Shown here: positions 8,152 through 16,156 of the stretch, piece by piece
Layout of the letters: each line of letters opens with the position of its first letter
How positions within the stretch are numbered: the stretch's first letter is position 1
The notes under the pieces: generated by a model
The model's database searches: none
What the model was told of the DNA's origin: nothing
The model's input: the letters and a program-made list of their open reading frames with translations, nothing else
Origin: Opitutaceae bacterium
Lineage (GTDB): Bacteria; Verrucomicrobiota; Verrucomicrobiia; Opitutales; Opitutaceae
Direction: 5' to 3'
NCBI GenBank assembly: GCA_028280955.1
Contig: JANQKU010000054.1
Coordinates: 1-36,379 of the forward strand
Length of the DNA: 36,379 bases
Position numbers and translations under genes: made by a program

Positions 8152-10173
8152 TCAATGGATCACGATGGCTTCATGAATATGGACTAAGGGTAATCTCAGA
8201 ATGATTTTTCCCTTTGAGTATTTCCATTTCACACCTGCTTTTTCCAATGGAGTTGTCACTGATCGGGGTTTCTTCGATCGTTTTATCGTAATTTTCACCG
8301 GACCTACTGAAGGGATCTCATCGATTGCGCCATTATTCGGTTGATTGGGAATACCACTCAATCGATTAACCAAGTGGATAATGGTTCGTTCACCTTTTTT
8401 TCTCAATGCCACATCAATACATGTCGACGCTTCAATCATAATAGGGAGCTTCCCCACCAATTGCCTTGTTACCTCACCAATAAACTCCCGAGTGAGAACA
8501 AAACGATTACGATCAAAATCCCGAAAAATATTGGCGGGAATATAAACGACTCTACCCTTGCCAATTCGATTGATGGTAGCCGCTGGAAAAGATAACGTTT
8601 CATCCAACAAAGGAGTCTTGGCCAAACAACCGAGAACAGTCGCTTCTTTTGCCTTAACTAACCGCCATGACTCACTATAGAGGGGAACAGAACCATCTGC
8701 CGCCGGCACATGATACACCGCTTTTTCCTCCAATCTACCTTTGGTCACTCCAAGAAAGGCAGCCCCAAAACGCTCAAACATATCCGCTCCCGAAAGAAGA
8801 AGCTTCCCTCCCTTTTGAACGTAGTCCTTCAGAGCTTTCACCATATCCTCAGACATCGCATGACATTCTGGCACCACAATTGCGGGAAACTCTTTTAAGC
8901 GTGGCAACAAGGCCCATTCATCCAGGACATCCACCCCATAGTGATTCTCCAAAAGCGAATACACGGCTCCGGTCACGGGCGCACAGTTTATATCAAACAT
9001 CAGGTTCTTTACCTTAGTTGTTTTCCGCAGATGATGTTCCGAATGCAGCACCGCGATCTGTGGAATGGATTCCGTATCCTGACAAATTTTACGGCGTTTC
9101 TTCACAAACCGACCCACTTCACGCAAGCGCTTCTGACGCCATTCTACTAGACGACCATCCCGAACTCCACCCGGATTTTCATAGAGTTGAACACCCCCTC
9201 CAAAGGAAAGGAGAATGGCCGCCTCCTGCATGAGCATTTGAGGTGACTTCGACGTCCAGGGTGAAGTGGGATCACCAATGGCATGTGAATTATAAAAACT
9301 CCAGAGCATGATATCCCAAGGCTTCTTTCGAGTTGAAAGGAAGCGCGCCTCACAGCGACTTTGATCCAGCCCAAAAACCCACTTATTGTCTCCACTTATC
9401 CAATCTGTCGGCACAATCGGTTCACCCGGATTTAAAAATGTCTGCAACCAGTTGGAGCAAACCAAAACATCGGGATTATGTCGGTGCACCGCCTTACAGT
9501 ATTTTGTCACATAAGCTTCAAAATTTTCCCGGGTAAAATTCCACCATACCCCCCAGTTTGCATCATCAACCTCAGTTGGAGGTTCTATGATACCCGTTTT
9601 TTCCGTAAAACTCTTACGACAACGTTTACAATAACAGGGCTCAACCGCCCACAGATCTCCATCGATCCAAAAACCATCCACCCCATATCGATCGATCAAC
9701 TCCAACATCTGCGGAATCATTAACTTCTCCACATAGGGCCCGAGTGGACACATTTTTACCTCTGCAGGGATCGGAGGTGGAATATGATTGGCTCTTCCTT
9801 CCACACTTTTTTCTTTCGAACCAACTACTCTCCAATTGGGATATTTTTTGCCAGCAGCTCCATCCCAGACGCCAGAATAATGACAATGCAAAGGCAATCC
9901 CAATTCACGAGTTGCCGCCCGCCATTGCTTGAGAGCATCCTTTTTCAATCCAGATGGGATGGATGCATATTTCACCTTGCTGAACCAACTGGTATAACCC
10001 GGATGGCCCTTGCAGTCCGTTTGGACAAAATCTGGGTTCATTACTTTGAGCATCGGGATCAACTCTTTTTGTCCACAACGAGTCCCTAGCTCCGTATCCT
10101 TTTCATTGGCATGCAAATCGTAATGCAGACCAAAATAAAATTTCTTGCCGTGCCATTTGCCTCTGACGTTCAT
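8152..10173 (-). CDS. Putative TIM-barrel glycoside hydrolase with C-terminal GATase-like/trimerisation domain (GH29/GHL6-like)
   Basis: From ATG 10173 this is 673 residues. The first half looks like a TIM barrel: FYFGLHYDLHANEKD at the start, LPLHCHYSGVWD, and the strand YGVDGFWIDGDLW followed by a CYCKRCRKSF segment, a pattern of fucosidase-like and uncharacterised GHL6-type hydrolases where the Asp after FWI is the likely nucleophile. The second half has VDVLDEWALLPRLKEFPAIVVPECHAMSEDMV and YVQKGGKLLLSGAD, a Rossmann-like domain of the beta-galactosidase trimerisation type, then a beta-rich tail. The reading frame can be extended only from TTG codons upstream. It is the first gene of the minus-strand sugar cluster, 73 bases before the GH42-like gene. 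The specific sugar is not inferable; alpha-L-fucose or a galactoside are possibilities. Confidence 0.65.
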   Translation of the reverse strand: MNVRGKWHGKKFYFGLHYDLHANEKDTELGTRCGQKELIPMLKVMNPDFVQTDCKGHPGYTSWFSKVKYASIPSGLKKDALKQWRAATRELGLPLHCHYSGVWDGAAGKKYPNWRVVGSKEKSVEGRANHIPPPIPAEVKMCPLGPYVEKLMIPQMLELIDRYGVDGFWIDGDLWAVEPCYCKRCRKSFTEKTGIIEPPTEVDDANWGVWWNFTRENFEAYVTKYCKAVHRHNPDVLVCSNWLQTFLNPGEPIVPTDWISGDNKWVFGLDQSRCEARFLSTRKKPWDIMLWSFYNSHAIGDPTSPWTSKSPQMLMQEAAILLSFGGGVQLYENPGGVRDGRLVEWRQKRLREVGRFVKKRRKICQDTESIPQIAVLHSEHHLRKTTKVKNLMFDINCAPVTGAVYSLLENHYGVDVLDEWALLPRLKEFPAIVVPECHAMSEDMVKALKDYVQKGGKLLLSGADMFERFGAAFLGVTKGRLEEKAVYHVPAADGSVPLYSESWRLVKAKEATVLGCLAKTPLLDETLSFPAATINRIGKGRVVYIPANIFRDFDRNRFVLTREFIGEVTRQLVGKLPIMIEASTCIDVALRKKGERTIIHLVNRLSGIPNQPNNGAIDEIPSVGPVKITIKRSKKPRSVTTPLEKAGVKWKYSKGKIILRLPLVHIHEAIVIH

Positions 10174-10311
10174 GAATAACAAAGTGACACGAGCAGTGCG
10201 AACCGCAAGAAAGAAGCCCGTGAGCTCTACCAAAAAACGAAAATCATTCTATCCAACCGATGGCAGAAGATTGACGCCGTCATCTGAAAGAAGCAAAGTC
10301 CCCGCATTAAT

Positions 10312-10638
10312 ATGATATCTCCAAAAAATATTCAATTAATAGGAAACGAGGTAGCTATTTTATGGGAAGATGGGAAAGAATCTTACTTTGCTGCTCCGAT
10401 TTTGCGAGCGGCATCTCCCAGCGCATCTGCTCAAGGAGAAAAAGATATTTTCGGGCAACAATATGGTGGCGAATTTGGTCAAGATCATTCCGATGTTACT
10501 GTTATTGGATGGCAAATGATCGGAAATTATGCTGTGCGTTTTGAATTCAGCGATAGCCATAAAACAGGTCTCTATAGCTACGACTATCTAAGAGAACTTG
10601 ATAAAAAATTGCGGAATGATGAGTCCGATCAAGGATGA
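10312..10638 (+). CDS. DUF971 / gamma-butyrobetaine hydroxylase-like N-terminal domain protein
   Basis: This 108-residue protein matches the small stand-alone DUF971 (GBBH-like N-terminal) proteins: IQLIGNEVAILWEDGKESYF at the start, then the characteristic GWQMIGNYAVRFEFSDSHKTGLYSYDYLREL near the C-terminus. Bacterial members often sit beside Fe-S carrier or Mrp/ApbC genes and are thought to have a role in iron-sulfur or metal homeostasis, but no such neighbour is visible here. Its last codons overlap the start of the HAD hydrolase (ATGA at 10635-10638), so the two are co-translated. It diverges from the glycosidase at 10173, with 138 bases between them. Confidence 0.88.
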   Translation: MISPKNIQLIGNEVAILWEDGKESYFAAPILRAASPSASAQGEKDIFGQQYGGEFGQDHSDVTVIGWQMIGNYAVRFEFSDSHKTGLYSYDYLRELDKKLRNDESDQG

Positions 10639-11336
10639 ATATAAATACCATCTCTTCAGTAACCTTTGATGCCGCAGGCACTCTTTTCTTCCCTTATCCT
10701 TCCGTTGGAGAAATCTATGCAGATATCTTAAAGAGGCATGGTATCACAGCTGCACCACATGTTTTGGAATCCGCTTTTCAGGAAACTTTTCAAACCCTTT
10801 CAAAAGATGAGACTGTTCTCGATCCCGAAGAAAGAGAAAAGGACTTCTGGCGCCAAGTAGTTGCCAAAATTCTCCTGCCTACTCATATCAAAAAAAATCA
10901 ATTTGAGCCTATTTTCAGCGATATGTGGGAGACATTTTCCCATGGTGACCACTGGAAAGTCTATCCGGAAGCAATAGAAACCCTCACCACTCTCATTGCC
11001 CGTGGCTATCAAACCGGAATCCTTTCAAATTGGGATAGTCGTTTGCATACGGTTCTAAAAGAAACCGGACTCAAAAATCTTTTCTCCATTGTCATCATTT
11101 CCAGTGAAGCGGGCATCGAAAAACCTGATCCGGGTATTTTTGCCTTTGCCGAAGACAAGCTCGGACATAACGCTTCGGCCTGTCTGCATGTAGGGGACAG
11201 CCATCACCATGATATCGTAGGCGCACGATCTGCTGGCTGGCAAAGTATTCACCTTCGCTATGGCAGCACTTCCCCTTCCAATGGCGAAATTTCTCACCTG
11301 GGTGAATTACTAAACATCTTACCGGCCAAAAACTGA
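10635..11336 (+). CDS. HAD-superfamily hydrolase (HDHD3/REG-2-like)
   Basis: This is a 233-residue haloacid-dehalogenase-like phosphatase. Motif I is FDAAGTLF with nucleophile Asp12; the usual second Asp (DxD) is Ala14, which is typical of the REG-2/HDHD3 subgroup. Motif II is ILSNWDSR (Ser131), motif III the Lys in EKPDP (Lys163), motif IV HVGDSHHHDIVGA (Asp188, Asp193). The insert between motifs I and II is a helical cap (residues 20-105). It is coupled to the DUF971 gene by an ATGA overlap. Substrate unknown; the missing acid/base Asp makes efficient classic phosphatase chemistry less certain. Confidence 0.9.
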   Translation: MNINTISSVTFDAAGTLFFPYPSVGEIYADILKRHGITAAPHVLESAFQETFQTLSKDETVLDPEEREKDFWRQVVAKILLPTHIKKNQFEPIFSDMWETFSHGDHWKVYPEAIETLTTLIARGYQTGILSNWDSRLHTVLKETGLKNLFSIVIISSEAGIEKPDPGIFAFAEDKLGHNASACLHVGDSHHHDIVGARSAGWQSIHLRYGSTSPSNGEISHLGELLNILPAKN

Positions 11337-11399
11337 AAACTGACTTAAAATCATAAAAAGTCCTGACCCAGAAGTGTTTCTTTATCGGGACAAGTATCC

Positions 11400-12191
11400 T
11401 CAGTTTCTCAATCCAGGCGCAAAGCCACGTTCACTTTTTTCTGCAAAAATCAGGAAATTCTGAATTTCAGGTTCGCTTGCTTCTACATGCTCCTTCAGTT
11501 TCTCCAACGCTTGCGATCGATTTAAACCTTCGCGATAGAGAACGCGATAGGCAAACTTTACCCGACTGATTTGATCAGCAGTAAATCCATGACGTTCTAG
11601 TCCTATTTTGTTGATCGACCGGACAATTGCAGGATTCCCATCTCCAATCAGATAAGGAGGAATATCTTTCTCCACTTTACAGCAACCTCCCAACATCGAA
11701 TGAGTTCCAATGCAACAAAATTGATGAATCGCAGTAAGACCTCCTATAATCGCATAATCATCAACTATCACATGTCCAGCAAGGGTCGCATTATTACTCG
11801 CGATAACATGATTTCCAACCACACAATCATGAGCCACATGTGAATAAGCCAAAAAGTGATTATCATCTCCTATGATGGTAAAATCGCCATCATCTGTAGC
11901 TGAGTGTACCGTGGCGCATTCACGAAAAACGTTGCGATCCCCTATCTTTACACTCGGCTTGCCACCCTTGTATTTGAGATCCTGAGTTATGGTGCCTATA
12001 CAGGCATTTGGAAAAACTTCACATTGTGTACCCAGAGTAGTGAGTCCTTCAACCGTTGCATGATGGTGCAGAAAACAACCATCACCCAATTGGACATTCG
12101 AACCCACGTAAGCATATGCACCGATTTCGACATCACTGCCTAACTCCGCACCTTTTTCAATAATCGCCGTCGGATGAATTGTCGTGGCCAT
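11400..12191 (-). CDS. lpxA: Acyl-ACP--UDP-N-acetylglucosamine O-acyltransferase
   Basis: LpxA catalyses the first step of lipid A synthesis in the cytoplasm: transfer of a 3-hydroxyacyl chain from ACP to UDP-GlcNAc. The 263-residue length is standard. The left-handed beta-helix repeats are clear from residue 5 (IHPTAIIEKGAELGSDVEIG), the catalytic His is in SHVAHDCVVG (His121), and the family signature SNNATLAGHV followed by GGLTAIHQFCCIGTHSMLGG is present. The C-terminal helical domain begins near residue 195 (LERHGFT). It lies 50 bases downstream of lpxC-fabZ on the same strand, the usual pairing, so an operon is likely. No strong Shine-Dalgarno site precedes the ATG. Confidence 0.97.
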   Translation of the reverse strand: MATTIHPTAIIEKGAELGSDVEIGAYAYVGSNVQLGDGCFLHHHATVEGLTTLGTQCEVFPNACIGTITQDLKYKGGKPSVKIGDRNVFRECATVHSATDDGDFTIIGDDNHFLAYSHVAHDCVVGNHVIASNNATLAGHVIVDDYAIIGGLTAIHQFCCIGTHSMLGGCCKVEKDIPPYLIGDGNPAIVRSINKIGLERHGFTADQISRVKFAYRVLYREGLNRSQALEKLKEHVEASEPEIQNFLIFAEKSERGFAPGLRN

Positions 12192-12241
12192 TTCTTTATG
12201 TTTATTTTGTCAATGAATCTATGTCCAAAAGAATTAAAATC

Positions 12242-13573
12242 TTAAGCTTCATCCGGTGTATTCATAATGGCAAATTTGACATCTCCACTGGAGACAATCT
12301 TATCGTCAACATAACAACTGACTGAGGCGACTCCAATTTTGTTTCCACGGTTTTTGGTCATTTTGGCTTTTATCACTAGCTGATCTCCTGGTCTGACCGC
12401 TTTGCGAAATTTGACTTTGTCACAACTCATAAAAAATGCCGTTTTTCCTTCATTGGAAGTTTTACGCAGCATCAAAACGCCAGCGGCCTGTGCCATTGCC
12501 TCAATTTGAAGAACACCTGGCATAACAGGCTGTCCCGGGAAATGTCCCTGGAAATACGGTTCATTAATAGTGACATTTTTTATTGCGACCAATTCATCTT
12601 CATTGGTGATTTCTATGATCCGATCGACCATAATAAAGGGATAGCGATGAGGCACTGTATCCATAATACGCTGAATATCCATGGAGGTCTCTGTCGCCAA
12701 AACGGTGGATGGTCCTTTGGGGGGGTTCTTCGGACCATTTTTTATTTCCTGAATACGTTCGTATAGAGCTTTGGTCAGTTCAGAATTTATCGCATGACCT
12801 GGACGCATAGCCACAATATGTGCTTTAATAGGCAATCCCAACAAAAAGACATCTCCGACAATATCCAATATCTTGTGACGGACCATTTCATCTTTGAAAC
12901 GAAGGGGTTCCTTAGAGATTATTTTATCTCCCCTCAAGACAACAGCACAATCGAGACTTCCGCCCCTGATTTTGCCCATTTTTAAAAGCTCTTCGATATC
13001 TTCATAGATAGTAAAAGTGCGAGCAGCCGCTATTTGGGTCATATAAATCTCGGGATCGATCAATGTCGATAGGTGTTGCGTATGCACACCTCGATCATCC
13101 GCAGAGGTACAGGAAACTTTAAAAGTATCGGAGGGCAATGCGATGATGGAGGAATTTCCCTTTGTGACAGAAATTGGCTTATCCAACACAAAATACTCCC
13201 TTTCTTTCTCCTGATCAACAGGCTCCCCTTCAAGGATCATATTTACAAATGGCTTGGCCGAACCATCCATGATCGGCGGTTCGCTGGAATCCATCTCCAC
13301 GATCACATTGTCAACCGCACAGCCATGTAAAGCACTGAGGACATGCTCCACTGTGTGCAATTTAGCATGTCCGGAGACAATCGTGGTATTACGCACAAGA
13401 TCCTCGACCATTGAGACATGGGGTCGAATTTCCGGAGATCCGTGAAGATCAATTCGTTTAAATAAGATGCCATGATCAACGGGAGCTGGCTTCATCGTTA
13501 AGTGAACGTTGTCACCGGTATGTAAGGACTTCCCTTTGATAGAGACTTCGCGCAATAGAGTGCGTTGCTTCAT
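12242..13573 (-). CDS. lpxC-fabZ: Bifunctional UDP-3-O-acyl-N-acetylglucosamine deacetylase / 3-hydroxyacyl-ACP dehydratase (LpxC-FabZ fusion)
   Basis: The 443 residues contain two complete enzymes. Residues 1-285 are LpxC, the committed zinc deacetylase of lipid A synthesis: HTVEH (Glu76 base, His77), [14 protein letters not shown] (His233, Asp237) and [11 protein letters not shown] (His260). Residues 300-443 are FabZ, which dehydrates 3-hydroxyacyl-ACP: [12 protein letters not shown] and [20 protein letters not shown] with catalytic His344 and Glu358. A short linker with [12 protein letters not shown] joins them. The fusion puts two enzymes that compete for the hydroxyacyl-ACP pool into fixed stoichiometry. 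Such fusions are known from Bacteroidota and some PVC bacteria, so this is an indicator of lineage rather than a novelty. Start ATG 13573; lpxA follows 50 bases downstream. Confidence 0.97.
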   Translation of the reverse strand: MKQRTLLREVSIKGKSLHTGDNVHLTMKPAPVDHGILFKRIDLHGSPEIRPHVSMVEDLVRNTTIVSGHAKLHTVEHVLSALHGCAVDNVIVEMDSSEPPIMDGSAKPFVNMILEGEPVDQEKEREYFVLDKPISVTKGNSSIIALPSDTFKVSCTSADDRGVHTQHLSTLIDPEIYMTQIAAARTFTIYEDIEELLKMGKIRGGSLDCAVVLRGDKIISKEPLRFKDEMVRHKILDIVGDVFLLGLPIKAHIVAMRPGHAINSELTKALYERIQEIKNGPKNPPKGPSTVLATETSMDIQRIMDTVPHRYPFIMVDRIIEITNEDELVAIKNVTINEPYFQGHFPGQPVMPGVLQIEAMAQAAGVLMLRKTSNEGKTAFFMSCDKVKFRKAVRPGDQLVIKAKMTKNRGNKIGVASVSCYVDDKIVSSGDVKFAIMNTPDEA

Positions 13574-13588
13574 AATGGCAGAATCAGA

Positions 13589-13774
13589 TTATGAGGTTGG
13601 ATCGTATTCATGGTATTTTGTCATAAAAACCAGCCCCTCCCCATATTCGTCTTCTGTGAAAAACCAATCAATCTGTTTTTCATTTCGGGAAAACCGAAAG
13701 GTTTTACATGGATTTTTTTCATTAAAGATTTTTTCACAAATGATCTGAAATAATTTAAAAGGGCGCAGTTTCAT
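13589..13774 (-). CDS. Possible small protein, 61 residues, upstream of lpxC-fabZ
   Basis: A short frame from ATG 13774 ends 15 bases before the lpxC-fabZ start, on the same strand. The product is basic at its N-terminus (MKLRPFKLFQIICEKIFN) and acidic near its C-terminus (WFFTEDEYGEGLVFMTKYHEYD), without a membrane segment or recognised motif. AAGGG lies 6-10 bases before the ATG, a plausible ribosome binding site. Placement at the head of the lpxC operon and the balanced amino-acid composition favour a real gene, but no homologue is known to me, and chance cannot be excluded in a 377-base gap. Confidence 0.35.
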   Translation of the reverse strand: MKLRPFKLFQIICEKIFNEKNPCKTFRFSRNEKQIDWFFTEDEYGEGLVFMTKYHEYDPTS

Positions 13775-13950
13775 CAATGCCCTTCACAAGGGCAAGACAT
13801 TAGAAACCGAAAAAAACAGCCATTTATTCATGCAACACTCATCCATTCGACCCATTTTTCAGCTTATCTTGTCATAAGAGAGAGCCTATTGACACCAACG
13901 TATTTCACAGTATGCCTAAACTTCTTTTATTCTTTAGACATCCAGAAACA
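13775..13950. other. Divergent intergenic region between lpxC-fabZ operon and efp
   Basis: With the small frame at 13589-13774 this completes the 377-base gap between the lpxC-fabZ start and the efp start. It is AT-rich and should carry divergent promoters. A candidate efp promoter at 13889-13916 is listed separately. I see no clear minus-strand promoter and no RNA gene. Confidence 0.5.
13889..13916 (+). promoter_or_regulatory. Candidate sigma-70-type promoter for efp
   Basis: A perfect TTGACA at 13889-13894 is followed, 16 bases later, by TATGCC at 13911-13916, a weak -10. Transcription would start near 13923, which leaves the ATG at 13912 outside the message and supports the efp start at 13951. 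Box match only. Confidence 0.4.
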
Positions 13951-14514
13951 ATGACTTCCGCCAATAATCTCCGAAAGGGGCATGTAATTAAATATCAAGG
14001 CCATCCACATTTAGTCCTCGATATGCATCATCGCACTCCGGGAAACCTGCGGGCTTTCGTCCAGGCCAAACTCCGCAATCTAAAAAACCAACGTAGTACT
14101 GATGTACGTTTTTCGACATCAGAAGATATCGAAAAACTGACGACAGATCGACAAACTCTCGAATTCAGCTACGTTGATCGCGGTAGCTATTCTTTCATGA
14201 ACACAGAGACATTTGAAAGTATCGAAATCTCCGAAGAATTGATCGGAAATGCTAAAAACTATCTAGTTCCTAACTCAGAGGTCGAGATACTCTTTGTTGA
14301 AAATGTTCCGGTCGACATTACACTACCTTCTTCAGTTGTCTTAAAAGTTACTGAATCTGCTGAAGGAATTCGTGGCGATACTGCCAGCAACGTTCAAAAA
14401 CCAGCTACTGTCGAAACAGGCCTTGTCGTGCAAGTTCCCCTTTTCATCAAGGTCGATGAAGAGATCCGCATCAGCACAGCCGATGGCTCCTACATGGGGC
14501 GCGCAAAAGACTAA
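13951..14514 (+). CDS. efp: Translation elongation factor P
   Basis: EF-P binds ribosomes stalled on consecutive prolines and promotes peptide bond formation. The 187-residue protein has the three expected domains: an N-terminal KOW-like domain (1-65), an OB domain (66-128, with FVENVPVDITLPSSVVLKV) and a C-terminal OB domain ending in EEIRISTADGSYMGRAKD. I start at ATG 13951 (MTSANNLRKGHVIKY) rather than 13912, because the extra 13 residues have no counterpart in the family. The modified tip loop reads HRTPGNLRAF, with Asn32 at the place of E. coli Lys34, so lysylation by EpmA/EpmB is not possible. It stands alone with its own candidate promoter and a strong terminator. Confidence 0.96.
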   Translation: MTSANNLRKGHVIKYQGHPHLVLDMHHRTPGNLRAFVQAKLRNLKNQRSTDVRFSTSEDIEKLTTDRQTLEFSYVDRGSYSFMNTETFESIEISEELIGNAKNYLVPNSEVEILFVENVPVDITLPSSVVLKVTESAEGIRGDTASNVQKPATVETGLVVQVPLFIKVDEEIRISTADGSYMGRAKD

Positions 14515-14527
14515 AAATTTATCTATA

Positions 14528-14564
14528 AAAAAGCCCGATTGTATTTTTTACAATCGGGCTTTTT
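14528..14564. terminator. Bidirectional Rho-independent terminator between efp and deoA-like gene
   Basis: A perfect 16-bp stem (AAAAAGCCCGATTGTA at 14528-14543 with its complement at 14549-14564) closes a five-T loop. The GC core flanked by A and T tracts serves both converging genes: efp ends 13 bases before it and the minus-strand gene ends at 14600. Confidence 0.93.
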
Positions 14565-14599
14565 GTTTTAAAATCTAGCGAACAATCAACCAGGAAGCC

Positions 14600-15943
14600 T
14601 TAAGCGACTCTCTCCACAACTAATGGAGGTGGTGTTGGCCGTTTAGGCGCTAAGCGATAGGCAGCTTTGAAATACTCCAAAGCTGTTTCGAGTTTAGCTT
14701 CATCGTTATAATGAATCATCATTAGTGGTTCTCCCTGTTTTACCTGGGTGCCCACTTTACGAATTTCCGATACACCAACAGCATAATCGACTTTTTGCTT
14801 CGGCTTATCCACTCCAGCTCCGAGTAAATGTACGCCCCGAGCAATCATCGCTGCATTAATCGTATGCACATAACCCCGTTTGGGAGCTGGAAGTTTACGA
14901 ATATGTTTTGCTGTCGGAAACTTATCCGGATCATCGATATAAGAGGTATCCCCACCTTGAGCTTTCACGATCTCCTTGAGTTTCTCCAAAGCAGTACCGT
15001 CCTTAATATGCCTTTCGACAGTCTGTTTGGCTGAAAGGGTCGAACCAGCCACCCCAGCCAATCGGACAATTTCCATTCCCAGCTTTAAAATAAGCTCTTG
15101 CATATCTTCAGGCCCCTCACCTTTAAGCAGAGAAATAGCTTCCTTCAATTCCAAGGAGGTACCAACGGTATCGCCCAACGGTTGATTCATGTCTGTGACC
15201 AAAGCCACACAACGTCGTTTGAGAGAACGCCCTACTCTGGTCATCGAACGAGCCAACTGCTTAGCTTGTTCCAAGTCCTTAATAAAAGAGCCGTTGCCCC
15301 ATTTGACATCAATGACCAAACCTTCAGCTCCTTCGGCAAGTTTCTTACTCAAAACACTTCCCGTAATAAGAGGAATGCTCGGAATAGTTCCGGTACTCCG
15401 ACGCAAATCAAACATTTTTGCATCGGCAGGAGCTAACTCTTCACTCTGTTTGACAAACGCTCCATTTGTGATCTCCAACTGGGAAACAAATTCATCAATT
15501 GAAAGATCACTCTTAAAGCCAGGTATAGAACCCAATTTAGCCAAGGAACTAATCACATAATCCTGCCCTTCCCCACACATCATAGGAAGAACAATACCAC
15601 TGGCCACCGCTAAAGGAACAAGTACCAGAGATGTTTTATCTCCAATACCACCTGTTGAATATTTATCGATCTTCGGTTTCGCAATATGCGACAAATCGAT
15701 CACTTCCCCGGAAAGCATCATTTCCTCGGTTAAAACGGCTGTTTCCTGAGCGGACATCCCCTGGAAATAGATAGCCATCGCCAAGGCAGCTAATTGATAT
15801 TGTGGCATCTCCCCGTCAAGGGTTGAATCGATGATGTAGCGAATCTCCTCTTGGGTAAATTCACCCCCATCTCTCTTTTTCTCAATAAGATAGGTGTATG
15901 ACGGTTTGATGAACCGACGACTTGGAATCGTTCGTTTACTCAT
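14600..15943 (-). CDS. deoA: Thymidine/pyrimidine-nucleoside phosphorylase family protein
   Basis: Members cleave thymidine or uridine with phosphate in nucleoside salvage. From ATG 15943 the protein has 447 residues, the family's usual size; upstream residues in the open frame lack family similarity. Seen: KKRDGGEFTQEEI at the N-terminus, KIDKYSTGGIGDKTSLVLVPL (91-111) for phosphate binding, LRR with Arg181, ITGSVLSKKLAEG with Ser196 and Lys200 for the base, and the C-terminal QKVDYAVGVSEIRKVGTQVKQGEPL domain. Odd: the glycine-rich loop that normally reads GRGLGHTGGT is GEGQDYVISS at 124-133, keeping frame and length, with SIPGF intact after it. Either the phosphate site is remodelled or the substrate differs. 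The symbol is by homology only. Confidence 0.85.
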   Translation of the reverse strand: MSKRTIPSRRFIKPSYTYLIEKKRDGGEFTQEEIRYIIDSTLDGEMPQYQLAALAMAIYFQGMSAQETAVLTEEMMLSGEVIDLSHIAKPKIDKYSTGGIGDKTSLVLVPLAVASGIVLPMMCGEGQDYVISSLAKLGSIPGFKSDLSIDEFVSQLEITNGAFVKQSEELAPADAKMFDLRRSTGTIPSIPLITGSVLSKKLAEGAEGLVIDVKWGNGSFIKDLEQAKQLARSMTRVGRSLKRRCVALVTDMNQPLGDTVGTSLELKEAISLLKGEGPEDMQELILKLGMEIVRLAGVAGSTLSAKQTVERHIKDGTALEKLKEIVKAQGGDTSYIDDPDKFPTAKHIRKLPAPKRGYVHTINAAMIARGVHLLGAGVDKPKQKVDYAVGVSEIRKVGTQVKQGEPLMMIHYNDEAKLETALEYFKAAYRLAPKRPTPPPLVVERVA

Positions 15944-16156
15944 AGTAATAAAGGGTGAAAAAAAAATAAGCCTTTTTTCACCTAAAACCCTAATCATTAG
16001 CTTATTGGAACAACTTTGTCGAGCCAATATTACCCCGAACCTATTAGAGAACCTTCTCAAACGGTCATAAACTGGGTCATTTTGACTCTATTTTGTTTCG
16101 TATGAAGAGAGATTCTGGTCTTGAATCCGTGAATGCATAACTGCTTGATTGGCAGG

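Noticed and set aside
11361-11395. GTCCTGA / TCGGGAC pairing between the HAD gene and lpxA as a bidirectional terminator
   Set aside because: A 7-bp stem with a G-U pair and a loop of about 19 bases, without T tracts, is too weak to call.
13912-13950. N-terminal extension of EF-P from the ATG at 13912
   Set aside because: The 13 added residues have no family counterpart and the candidate -10 box overlaps that ATG.
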